Origin: Diphasiastrum complanatum
Lineage: Eukaryota > Streptophyta > Lycopodiopsida > Lycopodiales > Lycopodiaceae
Reading direction: 5' to 3'
Length of the DNA stretch: 64,000 nt
NCBI GenBank assembly: GCA_029204225.1
Contig: CM055104.1
Coordinates: forward strand, 49,210,508-49,274,507
The translations under genes and the position numbers were made by a program. The notes beneath the pieces are model-generated. The model searched no databases. It saw nothing but the letters and a program-made list of their open reading frames with translations, and had not been told where the DNA came from. Of this stretch, positions 33,121 to 46,224 are shown one piece after another; position 1 is the first letter of the stretch, and every line of letters starts with the position of its first letter.

Positions 33121-36100
33121 ATGGCCTCACAGGCCCTAAAGTTTTCGCTATCCTTGTCAAAGACCCTCGCCCTTGCAGCTCCTTTAGGTATTTCGCCTCT
33201 CTGCTCCTCCCTCACTGCCTTCCTTATTATTATTATGATTAGTCATCAGTTGTTTTTCAACCTATTCCTCTTCTCATATCAAAGCAATGTTGAATTTTCT
33301 AGCATGCTGTAATACTCCTGCTACATGATTGTTTTTGTCTATTACTGTAAAAATGACTCTCAATCACACCATACAACTAAATACAGAGAATTACCTGATC
33401 TTAAAAGCACAAGAACTTTTTTGGAGGCTGTTTTCTGTTTCAAATCCAGGTTTTAGACCGAGGCTCTTAAGATACTAAAATAATATTCTTCCGAGTCATG
33501 CTGTGAAGAAGGTTGGAAAACATGAACAATGCCTTAGTTAACACCGTATATGTACCATGTGGAATGGCTTATATTTATGTGTTTTGGATTTTGTCTTCTT
33601 TTTCCGCAACAGTATCGGATAAAAGTAGAGTTGATATCTGAGTAGGTATAATGTACATCCAGTTAAAAGCTGATGAACAAAGAAAATTCTCAGAGATGCC
33701 TGGATTTTTTTCATTTCACAAAGCAGCAAAAGAGCCTCTCATGTTGATGTCTAGCATCCTCAATGATGGCTCCGAGAGCAAGTATATGATAAAGGTAGAG
33801 TGGTGAGGTCTGAACGCAGCCTGCCCTACTCATAGCAAATAGTCTCCTGGTTTCTGCCTCAGAACTAAGGTTGACTGTAGAATCATGCCATACAGCTTCA
33901 CAATCACGTGACCACTTAAGATAGTATGGTAGTTGTCGGGTCTCATGGAGTCACCACTTTTGTGAATAAGATGGATGATGTTTAATACACTAGGATGGAG
34001 GGAAACCAGAAATGCCAACACAGTTTAATTAATATGGCCAGGATGCGTGAAAGTGTAATAACAACATGGATCAAAAGTTCTGATTCAAGATCCTCGATGT
34101 TGCAAGCATGATGAGTCTTCGACGTCTTAATCACTAGTACCATAGCCCTATGCCGTAGAGCCTCCCTATGATTCTCCAATGAGACAAACCTGATTGCAAT
34201 GGTCACATTATGCTTGTTGGTATGCCAAGTTCTCTCAACCCCCATGGAGTGGTGTAGTCTCAAGAAAACATGGATTTGAAAATCCCCTTTCAATGCTTGG
34301 TGATTTTCAATGCTCAATGTCAAAAGAAAGTGCTAAAAGACCCTTTCTCTAGAATTTTGCATAACATGATGAAGCTCATAAATGCCATGGCTATGCTTTG
34401 TAAATGTAAACCAAATGAGAGTTAGAAAATGCTTTTTATGAAGATTAGTGTCCTTCAAGGATGATTCACTATCTTATAAAGCTTACGACGAGCCTCCATA
34501 GATGGATTACAGCAACTATGTATGCTAAACTTTTCAAGGATAGATTTACATAATTTTCTTCATAATCAAAAGCAAAAGTAGCATATTGAATTTTCCAGAT
34601 CTTTGTCCTTAAAAGATCATGAATATTGCATCACTGAAAGCTTTTTGGTGCACTTTATAGGAACTGCAAGAAGAGCACATAGTCCTTTTTGGAGATTTTG
34701 GATGTCATCTACGTTCAGCTCTTCACACAATTTTGACTCAACATCCAACAACTTGTTACAAGATAACTTACAAGACATCCTTGCAACATCTGATGAACCT
34801 ATTCGCAATGATGATACTGAAATAAATCAGCACCCTGAAGTAATTTCACAGAATATATCTCAGCAGTTATCCACAGTATCTGATGAATTTCCAGACCATC
34901 ATGATCCTGGAAACCCTCAACAGAAAGCAGAATCTTCCCAGAACTTGTCTACTGAAGATCTACAGCATATGAGCTCTTATCCAACTGCTACAAAAATTCA
35001 AAGACCGCAGTTGGGTCCTCGAGGCATTTACAAGGTATTTTTCTGCTAGTTTTATGTTAACAGAAAGAAGAAATTTTGCACTGAGCATTCTTTGAAACTG
35101 TTTTTTAGGAAAAATCAGTGGATGAAATTTCCTGTTTTTTTCTTTCACAAAAGGCTAGCTTTCACCATGACTGAGTCGGCCTGTCACCTTCAGTATTCAG
35201 AGAAATTATAGAAACTTGGTATGTTTGTCGTTGTACAAATATATGAAAGCTAATATTGACATATGTTTTGTGTATGTGTGCTGCACCTATTTTAGGAGCT
35301 GAAAATGTGAGTACAGATGTCGTAGCGTTTGGTCCAGGCTACTCATGATGTAGTTGATGGTCTAAGACTTTGTGTTTGGACTCCATAGGGTCAAAGATTG
35401 CACTTCTCCCTTGTTATGTTGGGTATTATCCTAGATGTGTTATTGATAAAAAAAGAGGTGGTTGTAACATATCCTGAGTTGGTGGCTGATAACTATAATT
35501 TTTTGCTGCTCTTAGCCGAGTAATAACTTTCTCTGCAGTATGGGGGGTTTATCCAGTTCTTTGAACATATCTTGTATCATGTTCGTTTTGTCTAGGCCAT
35601 TCTACTTGGGGAGGTAGGACAAGCACCAGTGCAGAAAATATTAAAAAATGGACGGACAGTTACCATCTTCTCAGTTGGAACAGGTGGCATGCACAACAAC
35701 AGACGACCACTGGATGAGGAGTCTCCAGAAGACTTTGCTGAGAAAAGCTTCAAGCAATGGCACAGAGTTGCTATCTACCAAGACAGAGTCGGAGTGCTCG
35801 CAATGCGACATATGAGGAAAGGGTAAGCAACAAACTGCAATATTAGTGTATGAACGCCAAGGGGACTACTTTGAGGATTGCTTTGAATCTATTAATGATG
35901 TTCTGTTTGAGGAAGTTATTTTGTATTCATCTGACAGAGAAGCTCTCTCCTGATATCTGTGTAAAGTGGCCCCAAAAGCTAAATTATATCAAGAGAGTAA
36001 AGCATTGAAATTGAAATTATCTTCAAGCTCAGCTCTATCTATATGTAGCAGTTTGCTGTTTTTGTCCTGGATTCTGTGCAAGCTTATGCTTATATAAATA

Positions 36101-36872
36101 TTCTCCATACTGAGAGAGTTTTAGTTCTTTTAGTTGATATTATTCAAACTATGCTGCAGGACACAAGTCTATTTGGAGGGAGATATTGAAACAAGAGTTT
36201 ATAATGATCCTGCCACCAACGCTGTGAAGCGTATTCGCGAAATAGCAGTACGTCAAAATGGTTAGTCACGTCCCTTATTTAGTGGATGGATGTTGCCATG
36301 TACTGTTGTAGGAAAAAGTGAATTTCATTCAGCTTGCCTTTTGGATTTCTGTTTTTTTTGAAAAAAGATGACTGTATTTGGTGCTCTAGCCCCATTTTCA
36401 TTGAAGATGTCGTCAATCATTGAAGGATCAGAATTGGGATTTTTCTGCAGCGGCTTTATGCTGATCGAGAAGTGTCCAAGCTGCTTAGCTACGTTTGTTG
36501 TATGAAGTGTAACAAGTGCTCTTATGAGTTATTTATCATTCTATGGCAGCTGTGGTAGTTTTGTTAAGAGTTTTTTTTTCAATTTTTTAAAGGACAGTTA
36601 TAGTTATATTTTGAGCCTTCCTTTGAAAGGAACCTGCTATGAGTCTCTGCAGCTAGAATTTTAGGTTAAACTGCTATTATGACGGTTTTTTCAGTGTCTT
36701 TAAAATGGGGGTGGCTTATTAAGGCGTGTTGATTATATGTTAATTTACAGGTCGTGTGCTATTTATGGAATCACCAAGAAAAAGTTTTTTTGGCAGTCAG
36801 CTACATCAGGACAGAGGTTCAGCTGAAAGTGAAGTATCTACACAATCATTTTCTTTTCAGCAAGCCTTTTAG
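33121..36872 (+). CDS. Organelle-type single-stranded DNA-binding protein, five exons, 296 aa
   Basis: It binds single-stranded DNA during organelle DNA replication and repair. Coding exons I infer are 33121-33187, 34661-35034, 35596-35822, 36160-36260 and 36751-36872. All introns are GT-AG and phases match at each junction (891 nt). The N-terminus MASQALKFSLSLSKTLALA is an Arg/Lys/Ser-rich presequence typical of mitochondrial (or dual) import. Residues ~40-147 are an acidic, Gln/Ser/Asp-rich linker. The SSB OB fold spans ~148-262 with AILLGEVGQAPVQKILKNG, TVTIFSVGTGG, QWHRVAIY and VYLEGDIETRVYND. The C-tail ends SFSFQQAF. It is longer than the ~200-aa Arabidopsis mtSSB, mainly through the linker. 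It appears intact and is likely a live gene. Confidence 0.85.
33720..34320 (-). pseudogene. Non-LTR (LINE) reverse transcriptase fragment in SSB intron 1
   Basis: Minus-strand frames give HLIHKSGDSMRPDNYHTILS and GHVIVKLYGMILQS (RT domain 1). A shifted GQAAFRPHHST follows, then ALGAIIEDARHQHERLFCCF, in the order of LINE RT motifs. The catalytic FADD block is absent and frameshifts are present. It lies antisense to the host gene, wholly within intron 1. Confidence 0.75.
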
Positions 36873-38100
36873 TAAAATTATGAAGGATAGAGAGTCAAGT
36901 ATGCTTCTCTTCTTTGAGCATATTGCTTTTCTTCAAAATAATTTTCTTTTCCTATTCACTTGGAATTCCTAGTTTGGTATTCTGTAAATTGTGAAGGACA
37001 ATCTCAAAATAGATATCATTATGCTTCTCCCATTTTCCTATAAACATGCAACATTTGAAGCAAAATTGTTATGCTGTGTAATTTTAGCCCATCCGTGATA
37101 TGGATAAAGTTTTCCTAACAAACTGCAGCCTTGCTTTAATAGCATCTGCATTGCAGATTTTAGAAAAAAAATTTAAATCTTGACGCTTGATTTTTTTTGA
37201 ACTCTTTAATCAGTCGAACTTTCAGAGACCTTCATTTGATGAATAAAGTTCCATATGCCTTAGCATAATACTTTGAGTACCTGGCAATGCATGTGCTGTA
37301 TTCATTCTATGCTAACCTGTCTTATTATTCAAGTTCAAATAAGTTGATACTCAATGCTTGCTGAATACGTTGTGCATATATTAGTTATCAATGCAACGTT
37401 CAATCATGTGAATTGTAAGTGCCAAGCAAACAAATGCTGAACCTAACTGCATGCAAATGTTTGATCCATGTATATATTTCTCCTCGTGAAATTTAAATGG
37501 CAGTCTAGGACATTCTCATCTTCACTGACATTCTGTGGTCTGAATAAAAAGGGGATAGCTTATGGTAAGATAAGCATAGTTGCAATTAAACACACCCGTC
37601 TGATTGTGGAGTCAAATGCATTTTCAACGTTGAAAAGTTTGCCAAAGGGGGCCAACATTGAGCCATACTTTTCAAACAACGACCATCTCTACCTCCCCCA
37701 ACCTTCTACATTCTTCCTATGTTGCAGGCCCCCACACCCTGCTCCTTCATCGAAGCTGGAAAAACGCATTCTCTTTTCCAACTTTTGGTGAGACTTTGGT
37801 GGTGGAGTTTTTCAACATGCCAAAGCTACTGGAAGCATGAAATTGATGTTTTGGACTATTTCTTTCCAAGCAAGGTGGTAAAAAAAGTGGGTTCTTGGGG
37901 TAAAAGCAAGGTGGTAAAAGGTTGTCTACATTGTACGTGGAGAGATGTCAAAATTTGGCTTTTTTTTCAAAAGCAAATTTCAAAACTCCATGGCACATAT
38001 TTTTCCCAGTTCAAGATGTCTAAACCCAAGTCGACTCTCTAGGTATGAAAATCAAAGGCCTAGCTATCGAGAATCCCAACCCCTACAAAGGACACACCAT
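36873..38100. other. Downstream of the SSB gene, no recognised gene
   Basis: This is AT-rich sequence expected to include the SSB 3' untranslated region. A 107-codon plus-strand frame at 37468-37791 has no recognisable domain and lacks a convincing context. Confidence 0.4.
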
Positions 38101-38115
38101 GAAAGCTAGAGAGAG

Positions 38116-38460
38116 CTAACTAAGAAATGACGGAGAACATCCCACATGTCGAATCTCTTCAATATTCTTATTTTGTCTATGAAGTAAAGAGACCATTTGT
38201 TGGGCTTCTTTTGAACAAGAATACAACAACATAGACTGCTCAACCCAAATGGAATTTAGCAACTCCTTTGGTTCAAGCGTGCTTCTAGGACACTTGACAA
38301 GAGGCACACTCTTTTCTGCTTGGCTACGCGGTGTGCGAGGAGCAACGAATCGTCTCTTAATCTAATTTGCCTCGCAAAATTCTTTGAATTCACTAGAATG
38401 TGAGCTTTTGGTTAGAGGAACCAACTCTTGAAATATTGCATCAGTAATTGAGGTCATCAT
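38116..38460 (-). pseudogene. Unrecognised 115-codon frame with one internal stop
   Basis: The minus-strand frame runs from ATG at 38460 to TAG at 38116 with a single TAG after FKEFCEAN. It encodes a basic middle (IKRRFVAPRTPRSQAEK) and a helical C-terminal part (KELLNSIWVEQSMLLYSCSK, QQMVSLLHRQNKNIEEI). The composition is protein-like; the family is unknown. It may be a transposon gag or transposase fragment. Confidence 0.3.
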
Positions 38461-38834
38461 ACAAAAATGAATCGCTTTGAAGATAGATGCTCAAGAGAGT
38501 TACAAACAAATCAAGGTATTGAAAAGACAAGGAACAATTGGTTTGAATCTGAACGATAACAGTCCTAGCCTCGTAATTTTATTTATAGGAGACTAAAACT
38601 CGGGAATCTTAGTAAAGATTCTTATAACAATTTTTTCAAACATTGTTTGGCAAAATGAAAAATGGGATTTGATTCCATTCATGTAAAAACAAGCAAGAAA
38701 ACACATCAAGCTGGCAAAAACTATTTGTCAAAGAATCTCTAGATTGCTCACTAGTAATTTGATAAGAGGACTATTTTGTTTTGTTTTAAGAATGCGCGTC
38801 TCAAAACTACATGAACAACTATGCTATGCCATAA

Positions 38835-38837
<3 letters not shown>

Positions 38838-38913
<76 letters not shown>
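38838..38913. repeat. Compound microsatellite (GT)n(GA)n
   Basis: (GT) at 38838-38876 passes directly into (GA) at 38876-38913. Confidence 0.97.
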
Positions 38914-38916
<3 letters not shown>

Positions 38917-38919
38917 TAT

Positions 38920-41870
38920 AAAATGTGTTACAAATATATTTATCGAACTTGGTTAATAGAAATGAGAATGCTTAATCAACATGTAAAGTTTGGGCAACCT
39001 TGCTCATCCTTTATCTAGTGACCCTTTCACTAGGTCCTTGTCGTTATTATACACTAGGATGGCCCAATGTGATGGTTATTGGACAATCCATTTGCCTAAA
39101 TATAATGGTTTATTCATTATAAAATACACAAATATGCCAACCATATATGAAAAGAAAACTTAATTATCTCAACAATGTGTGATAAGTGACCATGTTATGG
39201 CAAAATAACAATTGCTTTATTAGATGCACATGCATTGGCTCAACTCAAGTGGCTTCCTTGGTACCCCTCGATCTTATTGTTAGGGCTTTGGGTTTGCTTA
39301 GAAAAACTTTTTGAGAGTTACTCATGTAGCTCAGCCTTGTAAGGTCTATTGAGATAAGCTATTTGAAAATTATGTCGATTCAAATTCAAGAGACAAATCC
39401 TAAGTAGCACTAGGCATACATGGCTCATTGAAAATGGTTGCAACATTCTTTAATTAACTCTTATAACAAAACCCTTTCATTTTTTGCTTTAGCTATACTT
39501 TTTATGACAATGATCTGAATTGGCCCTTTGTTACTCTCATAGGTGGTATACAAATAGCCCCTAACAGCACCTATTGATCAAGTCGAGCCTCTTATAAAAT
39601 CTCCCTTCACTCCTTTGTTTTATGTTCAATTCTAGATATTTCTAGTCAATTATCCAAAGAAAACAAAGAGAGTTTATTAAAATTGTGATTTAGTATGTGA
39701 TTCTTGTTCACTCTTGGAAGTTCCACAAAGTATAATAGTGATATGTTGCCTTGCTTCCCAAAGCAAACATGTTTATGTAGCAAAGCAATGCATTATCTCT
39801 AAATAAAAACATTTGATAATTCACGTTTGAAAGAAAACAACTCCATAGTCTGGCAAGGACCTTGTGGTTTGAATACAAAATGCAAATGTTTCAAGAATTT
39901 TGCATTACAGTTTGCTACAACAATTTTGACTAATATCAACAAGTTGTTATATTGTTACACAATCTTGATTTGCACAAGCTTCACGAGGGGTAACACATCA
40001 TCTTAACTTCATGGAGGAGAAAACCAATTTTCAGACTACATCAAGAAGTTGACATTCATATTCATGGAAGTCAGCTTAGCATGCAAACACTTACATATGT
40101 TGATCTCTATGTGAATAGAATAATTGATTAAGTCGTGTGAAACATGGAAGCATATGAAATTAGCCATTGCAAGTTGTAAGATTACCAACAAAAACAGTTT
40201 ATATGGATGAGTGTCAAGATTGAGTGTAATAAGCATCCCTTACTATAACTACTTGCAACTTGTGTATTGCTTTTTTCTTTTTCTTTTTTAAATAGTTGCC
40301 CACACCTTGAGGAATAGAATGATCCTTGCATCTTGGACAAAAAAGTGCTTCCCAGAAAGAACTTGTGACATTGTTTATATACAATGTGCATTTTCTTGTC
40401 TTACAATTGACCAACATCTTTCACAACATTTAAGAACAAGAAAATGAGAATACTAAAGTCATTTTTTTTACATTTGACTCCCTTGTTTGAGAATATTTTG
40501 ATATCAGAAAAACATAGACATCAATTTTATTCATAGCTCAGCTTAGAGAAGTGTTATTTCTTGGCCTCAATTTAGACTCTCTGATATGCATGATGAAATT
40601 TAGGAGAACAATGTTGCAAAGTCAATTCACATGACACGCATGGAGAAGAAAAACATTGAAAAAAATGTTATAATTATCTCATTACAATTTGTAACTCATG
40701 GACATTATATCACTATGGATGACCATAATCAAACATGTACCAAATATATTGATATTCATTACCGAGCTAAGTAAAAGTGTTAATGTGTGATTGCTTACCT
40801 GAACAAGATGAAAAAGCATAATATAAGTCCAACTACTAAACTATTGTTTGTAGGGCTACAACTTCGTAGAAAAAGAGTCATAGACTTGTTCGTAGATCGA
40901 GCTCCCTTGTTTTGATTGATCATCCTTTACCTCCAAAGGATTGCCATGTAGCACATTTCAAGAAGAATGAGATGAAGTAGCACCTAATGAGGCGACAATC
41001 GTGGCTATCTCGAGATCAATAATAGTTTATGTGATACCATTGTATCTCTGAGCCTTCTTATAAGTCAACTTCGCCTCCAAGACAAGCAAATGCTCTTCAT
41101 TTTGCTTAGGCTATATTTGTTACAATGACAATACCATTGTCTCATAGACTCTAGTGATTTAATCTTATCAAGGGCAATGGGGTTGCAGTTCACAAATACC
41201 AACATATCGCCTGTTTTGTAAACCTTTTTATTTCAAGGACTTGAGAATATAGTCTTGGGACAATTGTTTATGTGTATACAGTACCTAGATGATTAAGCCA
41301 TTTAATAAAATCATGTTGAAGAACATGTATGAAGCCCTTGTGAACCTTAAGGTATTTGGATAAACGATCTTTGACAACCTACGGGAACCATGCTGTACGA
41401 CATATTGGAAATGTTGAGCTTTTGAGTATGTGGAACTCTTTGGGCCTTTGGACCATGTTAAGGGACATGGTAAGAATAGGATCCTCTGGGTACTTGGACC
41501 CATGATTTTGAATGTGGTGTTTACGATGAAGAATGGATTATGAAATGTGCGTATACAATCACAATTGGTGTTGCCTTTGAGCATTGCCATTGGGGCACCA
41601 TCCAAACATAGCAACGTGTGGTGAGGAAAGCTAACAAATGCAACCAAGAAGATGTCACATTATGTCAATGACAAAGGAGAAAGGGCTAAAAAGAAAAATT
41701 GATTGCCAAGAATATGTGTTGAGCAGGCACCATGCTTGTCAAGCTTAAAGAAGCTCATGCATGTGGAGAAGAACCAAGAAAAAGTAGCACAATTGAACAA
41801 GATTACCACCAACAAAGAATGCTTTTGGAAACTAAAGTGGATACATAGACAAGTTTTCCAAGCATGAGTG
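38920..41870. other. AT-rich intergenic stretch, no gene recognised
   Basis: I found no conserved domain, LTR terminus or primer-binding site. Open frames here are short. The longest (41285-41647, minus, 120 codons) resembles no family I know. Confidence 0.5.
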
Positions 41871-42089
41871 GGAAAGAGACTCAAACGAGGCTATAGATTC
41901 TCTCTCTTTCAAACCCCACCCCTCTCCCTCTCCATTCCTAATTGACTCTCTATCATCCACTTGAGGCCCTCTCCCTCTTGGAGAGTCAAGCTCTTGTTCT
42001 AGTTGGTGTGTAGGTGTGAGGAGCAAGGAAGTGAAGGACTTTTCCATCACCTCAAAGAGAATCAACCCCTTTAAGTCGGTGGACCTTGC

Positions 42090-42197
<108 letters not shown>

Positions 42198-42399
42198 GCA
42201 ACCCCCTTTCCCTTGCTCACTTGCCCCCTTGCCTCCAACTCATGACTCCCCTTCCTAGAGGCCCTCCTTGCTTAGGACATCTTCTTGGTCAACCTACCTA
42301 CCCACATCTTCCTATTCTAGTGCATGCAAGATTATTGCACAAAGTTTGGCATGTAGTTCTCTTATGTGGGTCTAAGTTGCATCGGACGCCTTTTAGGAG

Positions 42400-42500
42400 G
42401 TACATGGTTCCAGAATGAGCATTCCAAAATTTAGCATCCCGGAATGTCAGCAAAATGCAACATTCTGGAAACGTCGGAACCCAAAAAAAAAAAAAAAAAC
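42400..42500 (+). repeat. GGAAT/TTCC-rich hairpin followed by an A-run
   Basis: GGTTCCAGAATG and later CATTCTGGA..GGAACC form outer arms. GCATTCC and GGAATG form inner arms. Directly after comes an A-run of ~18. A GGAAC/GTTCC cluster beside an A/T run also occurs at 62805-62890. Confidence 0.5.
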
Positions 42501-42984
42501 TTAAAACCTCCTACATTGTTTAAATGCATGGTATTCTTATGTCTGGCTCCCATTTGCAACTATGGTGCTACTCTATAAACTATGTCCGAACCAGATTAAC
42601 CATTAAAATTTAGACCATAGATTCTAAATATGTTAGCAACATCATCATTCACTAGTTTAGATGGATGCCTGAGCATAGTCACAAATAATGACAATTCAAA
42701 GCTCTCGAAATTGATCCCAATTAGTTGTATTGAAAATTTTGCTAAAAGCATGAATCTATTTTGGAAATCTAGTTCTGGTCGAGTATCATCACATATTTTT
42801 GCTCTTTTAAGCGATCAAGGAGAAAGTGCTCTAGTTCCTTTCACAAGGAAAGGTTGTACTCCATTGCCTAAGAGCCTTGATGGCCAATCTTTGCAACTCA
42901 AGTGTGGATGCTACAAAAGAATCCCCCCATCATATACCCATCTACATTTGTGATCCTTTTCTATCTGAGCAAGGGGAGCACATT

Positions 42985-44810
42985 TAGACTTACATGACCA
43001 GAATCAAGACAATGAGGGATAAACTACACTCTATTGGCGAGCGCATATGTGATGTAGTGCTGGTACACATTGCATTGCACGACATTGTAGAGCCATATCA
43101 AATGTTTGTGAGTGGGATAGCGTCGAAGGAAAGACTACCAACTTTTGATAAATTCACAGGGATCTTGATGCAGGAGGTGCAAAGACGGGAAATGGTGAAA
43201 GCTCAACATCAAAACACTAACAAATCAGACACTTATGGCACGACAGAAACAAAGAAAGAGTAAGAGCAAGAAAAAATTCGAACAATAGTACACCAAGGAC
43301 CAAGAGGATGAGGGATCGTCTAGTAAGAGACCAAGAAGAATGACAAATGCTTCTTTTGCAGCAAGAAGGGCCATTGAAAGAGCGAATGCCGTAAATATTT
43401 GGTAGAATCAAGCAAGGAAAAGCCAAAGTAAGCAGACAACTTTGTCGATGAAGGTGAAGTTGAAGATTTTAGCATCTTTATATTAGCATTGTCATCTAAT
43501 CAAGAAGATCAGGCTTGGTACATTGATTCAGGAGCCACTAGACACATGACAAGTAATAGTGATTGATTTCATAGTCTAAAGGAACTGGATAATGGATTGT
43601 TAGTGTCACAGAAAAATGGTGACGTGTGTAAGATCAGAGGCATAGGCACTATTTTTATCTAGCTACGTGATGGAAAAAGCAAGACGATCAAGGAGGTACT
43701 TTATGTTCCAGGTTTGAAAAAAAACCTACTTTCAGTTGTAGTTATCACTAATAAAAAATTGAAGGTAGAGTTTGCGCATGATCATTGCTTTGTGAAGAAT
43801 ATAAATCAAAAGTTCAAAGTCAATGCATATGGTGCAAGAGAGCCCAAGACAAAATTGGACAAGTTGAATACTACAATCAAAGAGTAACATGGACTCATTT
43901 CGTCCATTCCATTGCAAACTGATCTATGGCATAAAAAACTCGGTCATTTAAATCTACCTAGCCTAAGATTGATGAAAAAATTGGACATGGTAAAGGGATT
44001 GCCTATGATGGAAGATCATTTGAAGATAATTTGTGAATCATGTGTGTATGAGAAGCAACATCGTAAGAAATTCAAGCGTGATTTAGTTGCAAAAGCAGAA
44101 AACATCCTAGATCTAATGGCACACTGATTTACGTGGACCCAATGAGGATGATGTCTATAGGGATAGAGTACTACTTCATCACCTTTATAGATGATATGTC
44201 TCGTAAGACATGGATTTACTTTCTAACTTGAAAATTTTTGATGCTTTTACCACCTAAAAAAGCTTCAAAGCAATGGCCAAAAACCAAACAGGTAGAAAGA
44301 TCAGGATCTTAAGATTTGATAGTGGAGGTGAGTACATGTCTAACGAGTTTGAAGACTTTTGCGATCATTGTGGAATCAAGAGAGTTCACACAAGCTCACA
44401 CTCTGGCAACTCAATGGTGTAGCTGAGCACAAAAATCGTACAATAATGAAGAGTGCAAGATCTATGCTTGTTGAGATGAAACTATCAAAGGGCTTTTGGT
44501 CAAAAGAGTGCAACACCACAATATCTCTCTAGAATAGGAGTCCTGCCATTGTCATACCAAAGACAAAGAAGAATCTAAAGTTGAACATTTGCAAATCTTT
44601 GGATGTGAAGCCTTTGTTCACATTACTAAAGAAGATAGGAGTAAGCTTCAGGTACAAATTTTGAAGTGTATTATTTAGGCAATGATGGTTGTGTGAAGAG
44701 CTATAGATGCTTTGATTCTTTGGAGAGGAAAATGCATGTTGGGCGTAATGTTATCTTTGATGAATCTAAGATGGACGAGGATGAAGATGCTGAGAAGTTT
44801 GACAAAACTG
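42985..44810 (+). pseudogene. Copia family D gag, protease and integrase, plus strand
   Basis: Gag: RIKTMRDKLHSIGERICDVV and FVSGIASKERLPTFDKF. CCHC knuckle CFFCSKKGH-stop-KSEC, where Trp is usual (TGA 43375-43377). Protease AWYIDSGATRHMTSNSD, then TGA at 43564-43566, again where Trp is usual. VLYVPGLKKNLLSV, then GAG-pre-integrase DLWHKKLGHLNLPSLRLM and CESCVYEKQ. Integrase core is recognisable but full of frameshifts (RFDSGGEYM-like near 44320, GVAEHKNRTIMKSARSML near 44420). Integrase C-terminal sequence reads YRCFDSLERKM. It ends at about 44810, where an LTR-like insertion splits it from its hinge at 45775. Confidence 0.85.
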
Positions 44811-45763
44811 TCGGGATCAGATAAAGGAAAGGATCCTTGGTGCATGTAACTATGTCTATCGGATTAGGCCGACTTCGACTATGACACCGTACTTGATCAC
44901 ATCTTTGAAGTCACTAGATCGATGCAGTCAATTCCATAGCCATGCATGAAGTAGATTGATTTACAGATTTGGCACAACGGAAGTGTAATAGTGTGAAATT
45001 TTAGAGCATTATGATCGACTCAAACTATCAGTCATATAAAACGATTTAATCTACAAATAATTTATCTACAATCAGGAACCAATCAGATTAGAAATAAAAT
45101 AAGCATTCAACATAATATACATGACCTAGATTTACTAGAACATTGATTATTTAGTCATGAATGGATACAGTCTGAATGCAGATAGAGTCGCGTTCTTCCT
45201 AATACATTACTCTGTAGTAACAGAGAGAAAGAACAAAACAATTGCGCTCTGGATGTTCGATTGATGTGCTAGATGAATTATTGAGCTAACTGAGCAACTG
45301 ATAAGTTTTTGGATGTATACACATGGCAGAATAAATAAAAGAATGCTTAGTCTATATTTTACGAATTAGATTAAGGCACTACGTGCTGTTAGCAGTTGCT
45401 TTAAACAGTGTGAGATTCCGTTACAAATTTTGTCTGGTTGTGATGAAGGCACTGTTGAGCCACCAAATGCTCAAGTCGACTATTTGAGTTGATATGTGAC
45501 TTAGTCAGTGAAGTCAACTTAGTCGATGTTGGCTGAGTAGTCAATGTCCGACGAATAGTTGATGTCTTTGAAGTACGACGAATAGTCGATGTCGGTTGAG
45601 TCGACATAACACTGTCATCGATTCCTTTGTATTTCTACAGACTATCAGAAAACAAGTGTATTTTTGCAGAGCGTGCAATTGTACAAGTATTTACATACAA
45701 CAAATGAATGGATCTAGATTAATAATGAATTAAGGGATGGAGAGGATAGAAATTCAACAACAT
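44811..45763 (-). repeat. LTR-like insertion in the copia family D hinge
   Basis: About 950 bp separates the integrase end (KFDKTVGI) from the hinge (DGMVRISLDDGP). Its right end, ATGAATGGATCTAGATTAAT to AATTCAACA, is repeated at 46023-46094, where it abuts a reverse polypurine tract. This identifies it as an LTR start on the minus strand. Repeated GTCGA/TCGAC motifs lie at 45470-45605. The left boundary is approximate, and it may be a solo LTR. Confidence 0.5.
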
Positions 45764-45774
45764 CAACCATAAAA

Positions 45775-45960
45775 GATGGTATGGTAAGAATTTCTCTTGA
45801 TGATGGACCATTTGTGGATATTTCTGATGATGGGCATATTGATGTGCCTCATGATGCCATCACACAACCTCATGAGAGAGGATTGAGGAGGGATAAACCA
45901 TTTGGTGCCAAGCCAATTGAAGTTGCAGGTGACAAATGCAAAGAGGAACCATGAGACACA
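45775..45960 (+). pseudogene. Copia family D hinge region
   Basis: It translates to DGMVRISLDDGPFVDISDDG, then HIDVPHDAITQPHERGLRRD, the linker between integrase and RT. The same segment occurs inverted at 30290-30350. RT itself is missing. Confidence 0.7.
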
Positions 45961-46022
45961 TTCTCACCAGGAAGTAGATCACCTGATAGGAAACTTCCCA
46001 AATATAAAACTGCAGCAATATG

Positions 46023-46094
46023 AATGGAACTAGATTAATATCATGGATTTAGGAGAGTAGAGGAATAAGGTAGAGGAATAAATCCAACACTCTC
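46023..46094 (-). repeat. LTR terminus with polypurine tract, minus strand
   Basis: On the minus strand GATTAAGGGAGAG (46107-46095) is followed by TGTTGGATTTATTCCTC. It matches the right end of the insertion at 45700-45763. The pol sequence expected to its right is not clear. Confidence 0.55.
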
Positions 46095-46224
46095 CCTTAA
46101 TCTGGATCCCTGAATGCCTTGATCTTTTGGATGTGCTTGTCCAAGCTTATCAACAAATAGAAAGTTCTACATGTATTCCAAAACCTAATATTGAGTAAAA
46201 GAATTATTTCAAAAAAAAAAATTT

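Noticed and set aside
37468-38042. Two 107-codon plus-strand frames downstream of SSB
   Set aside because: No domain, no homologous repeat in the window, and no splice context; not supported as genes.
41285-41647. 120-codon minus-strand frame in the AT-rich interval
   Set aside because: No recognisable domain and composition like its surroundings; a chance frame is likely.
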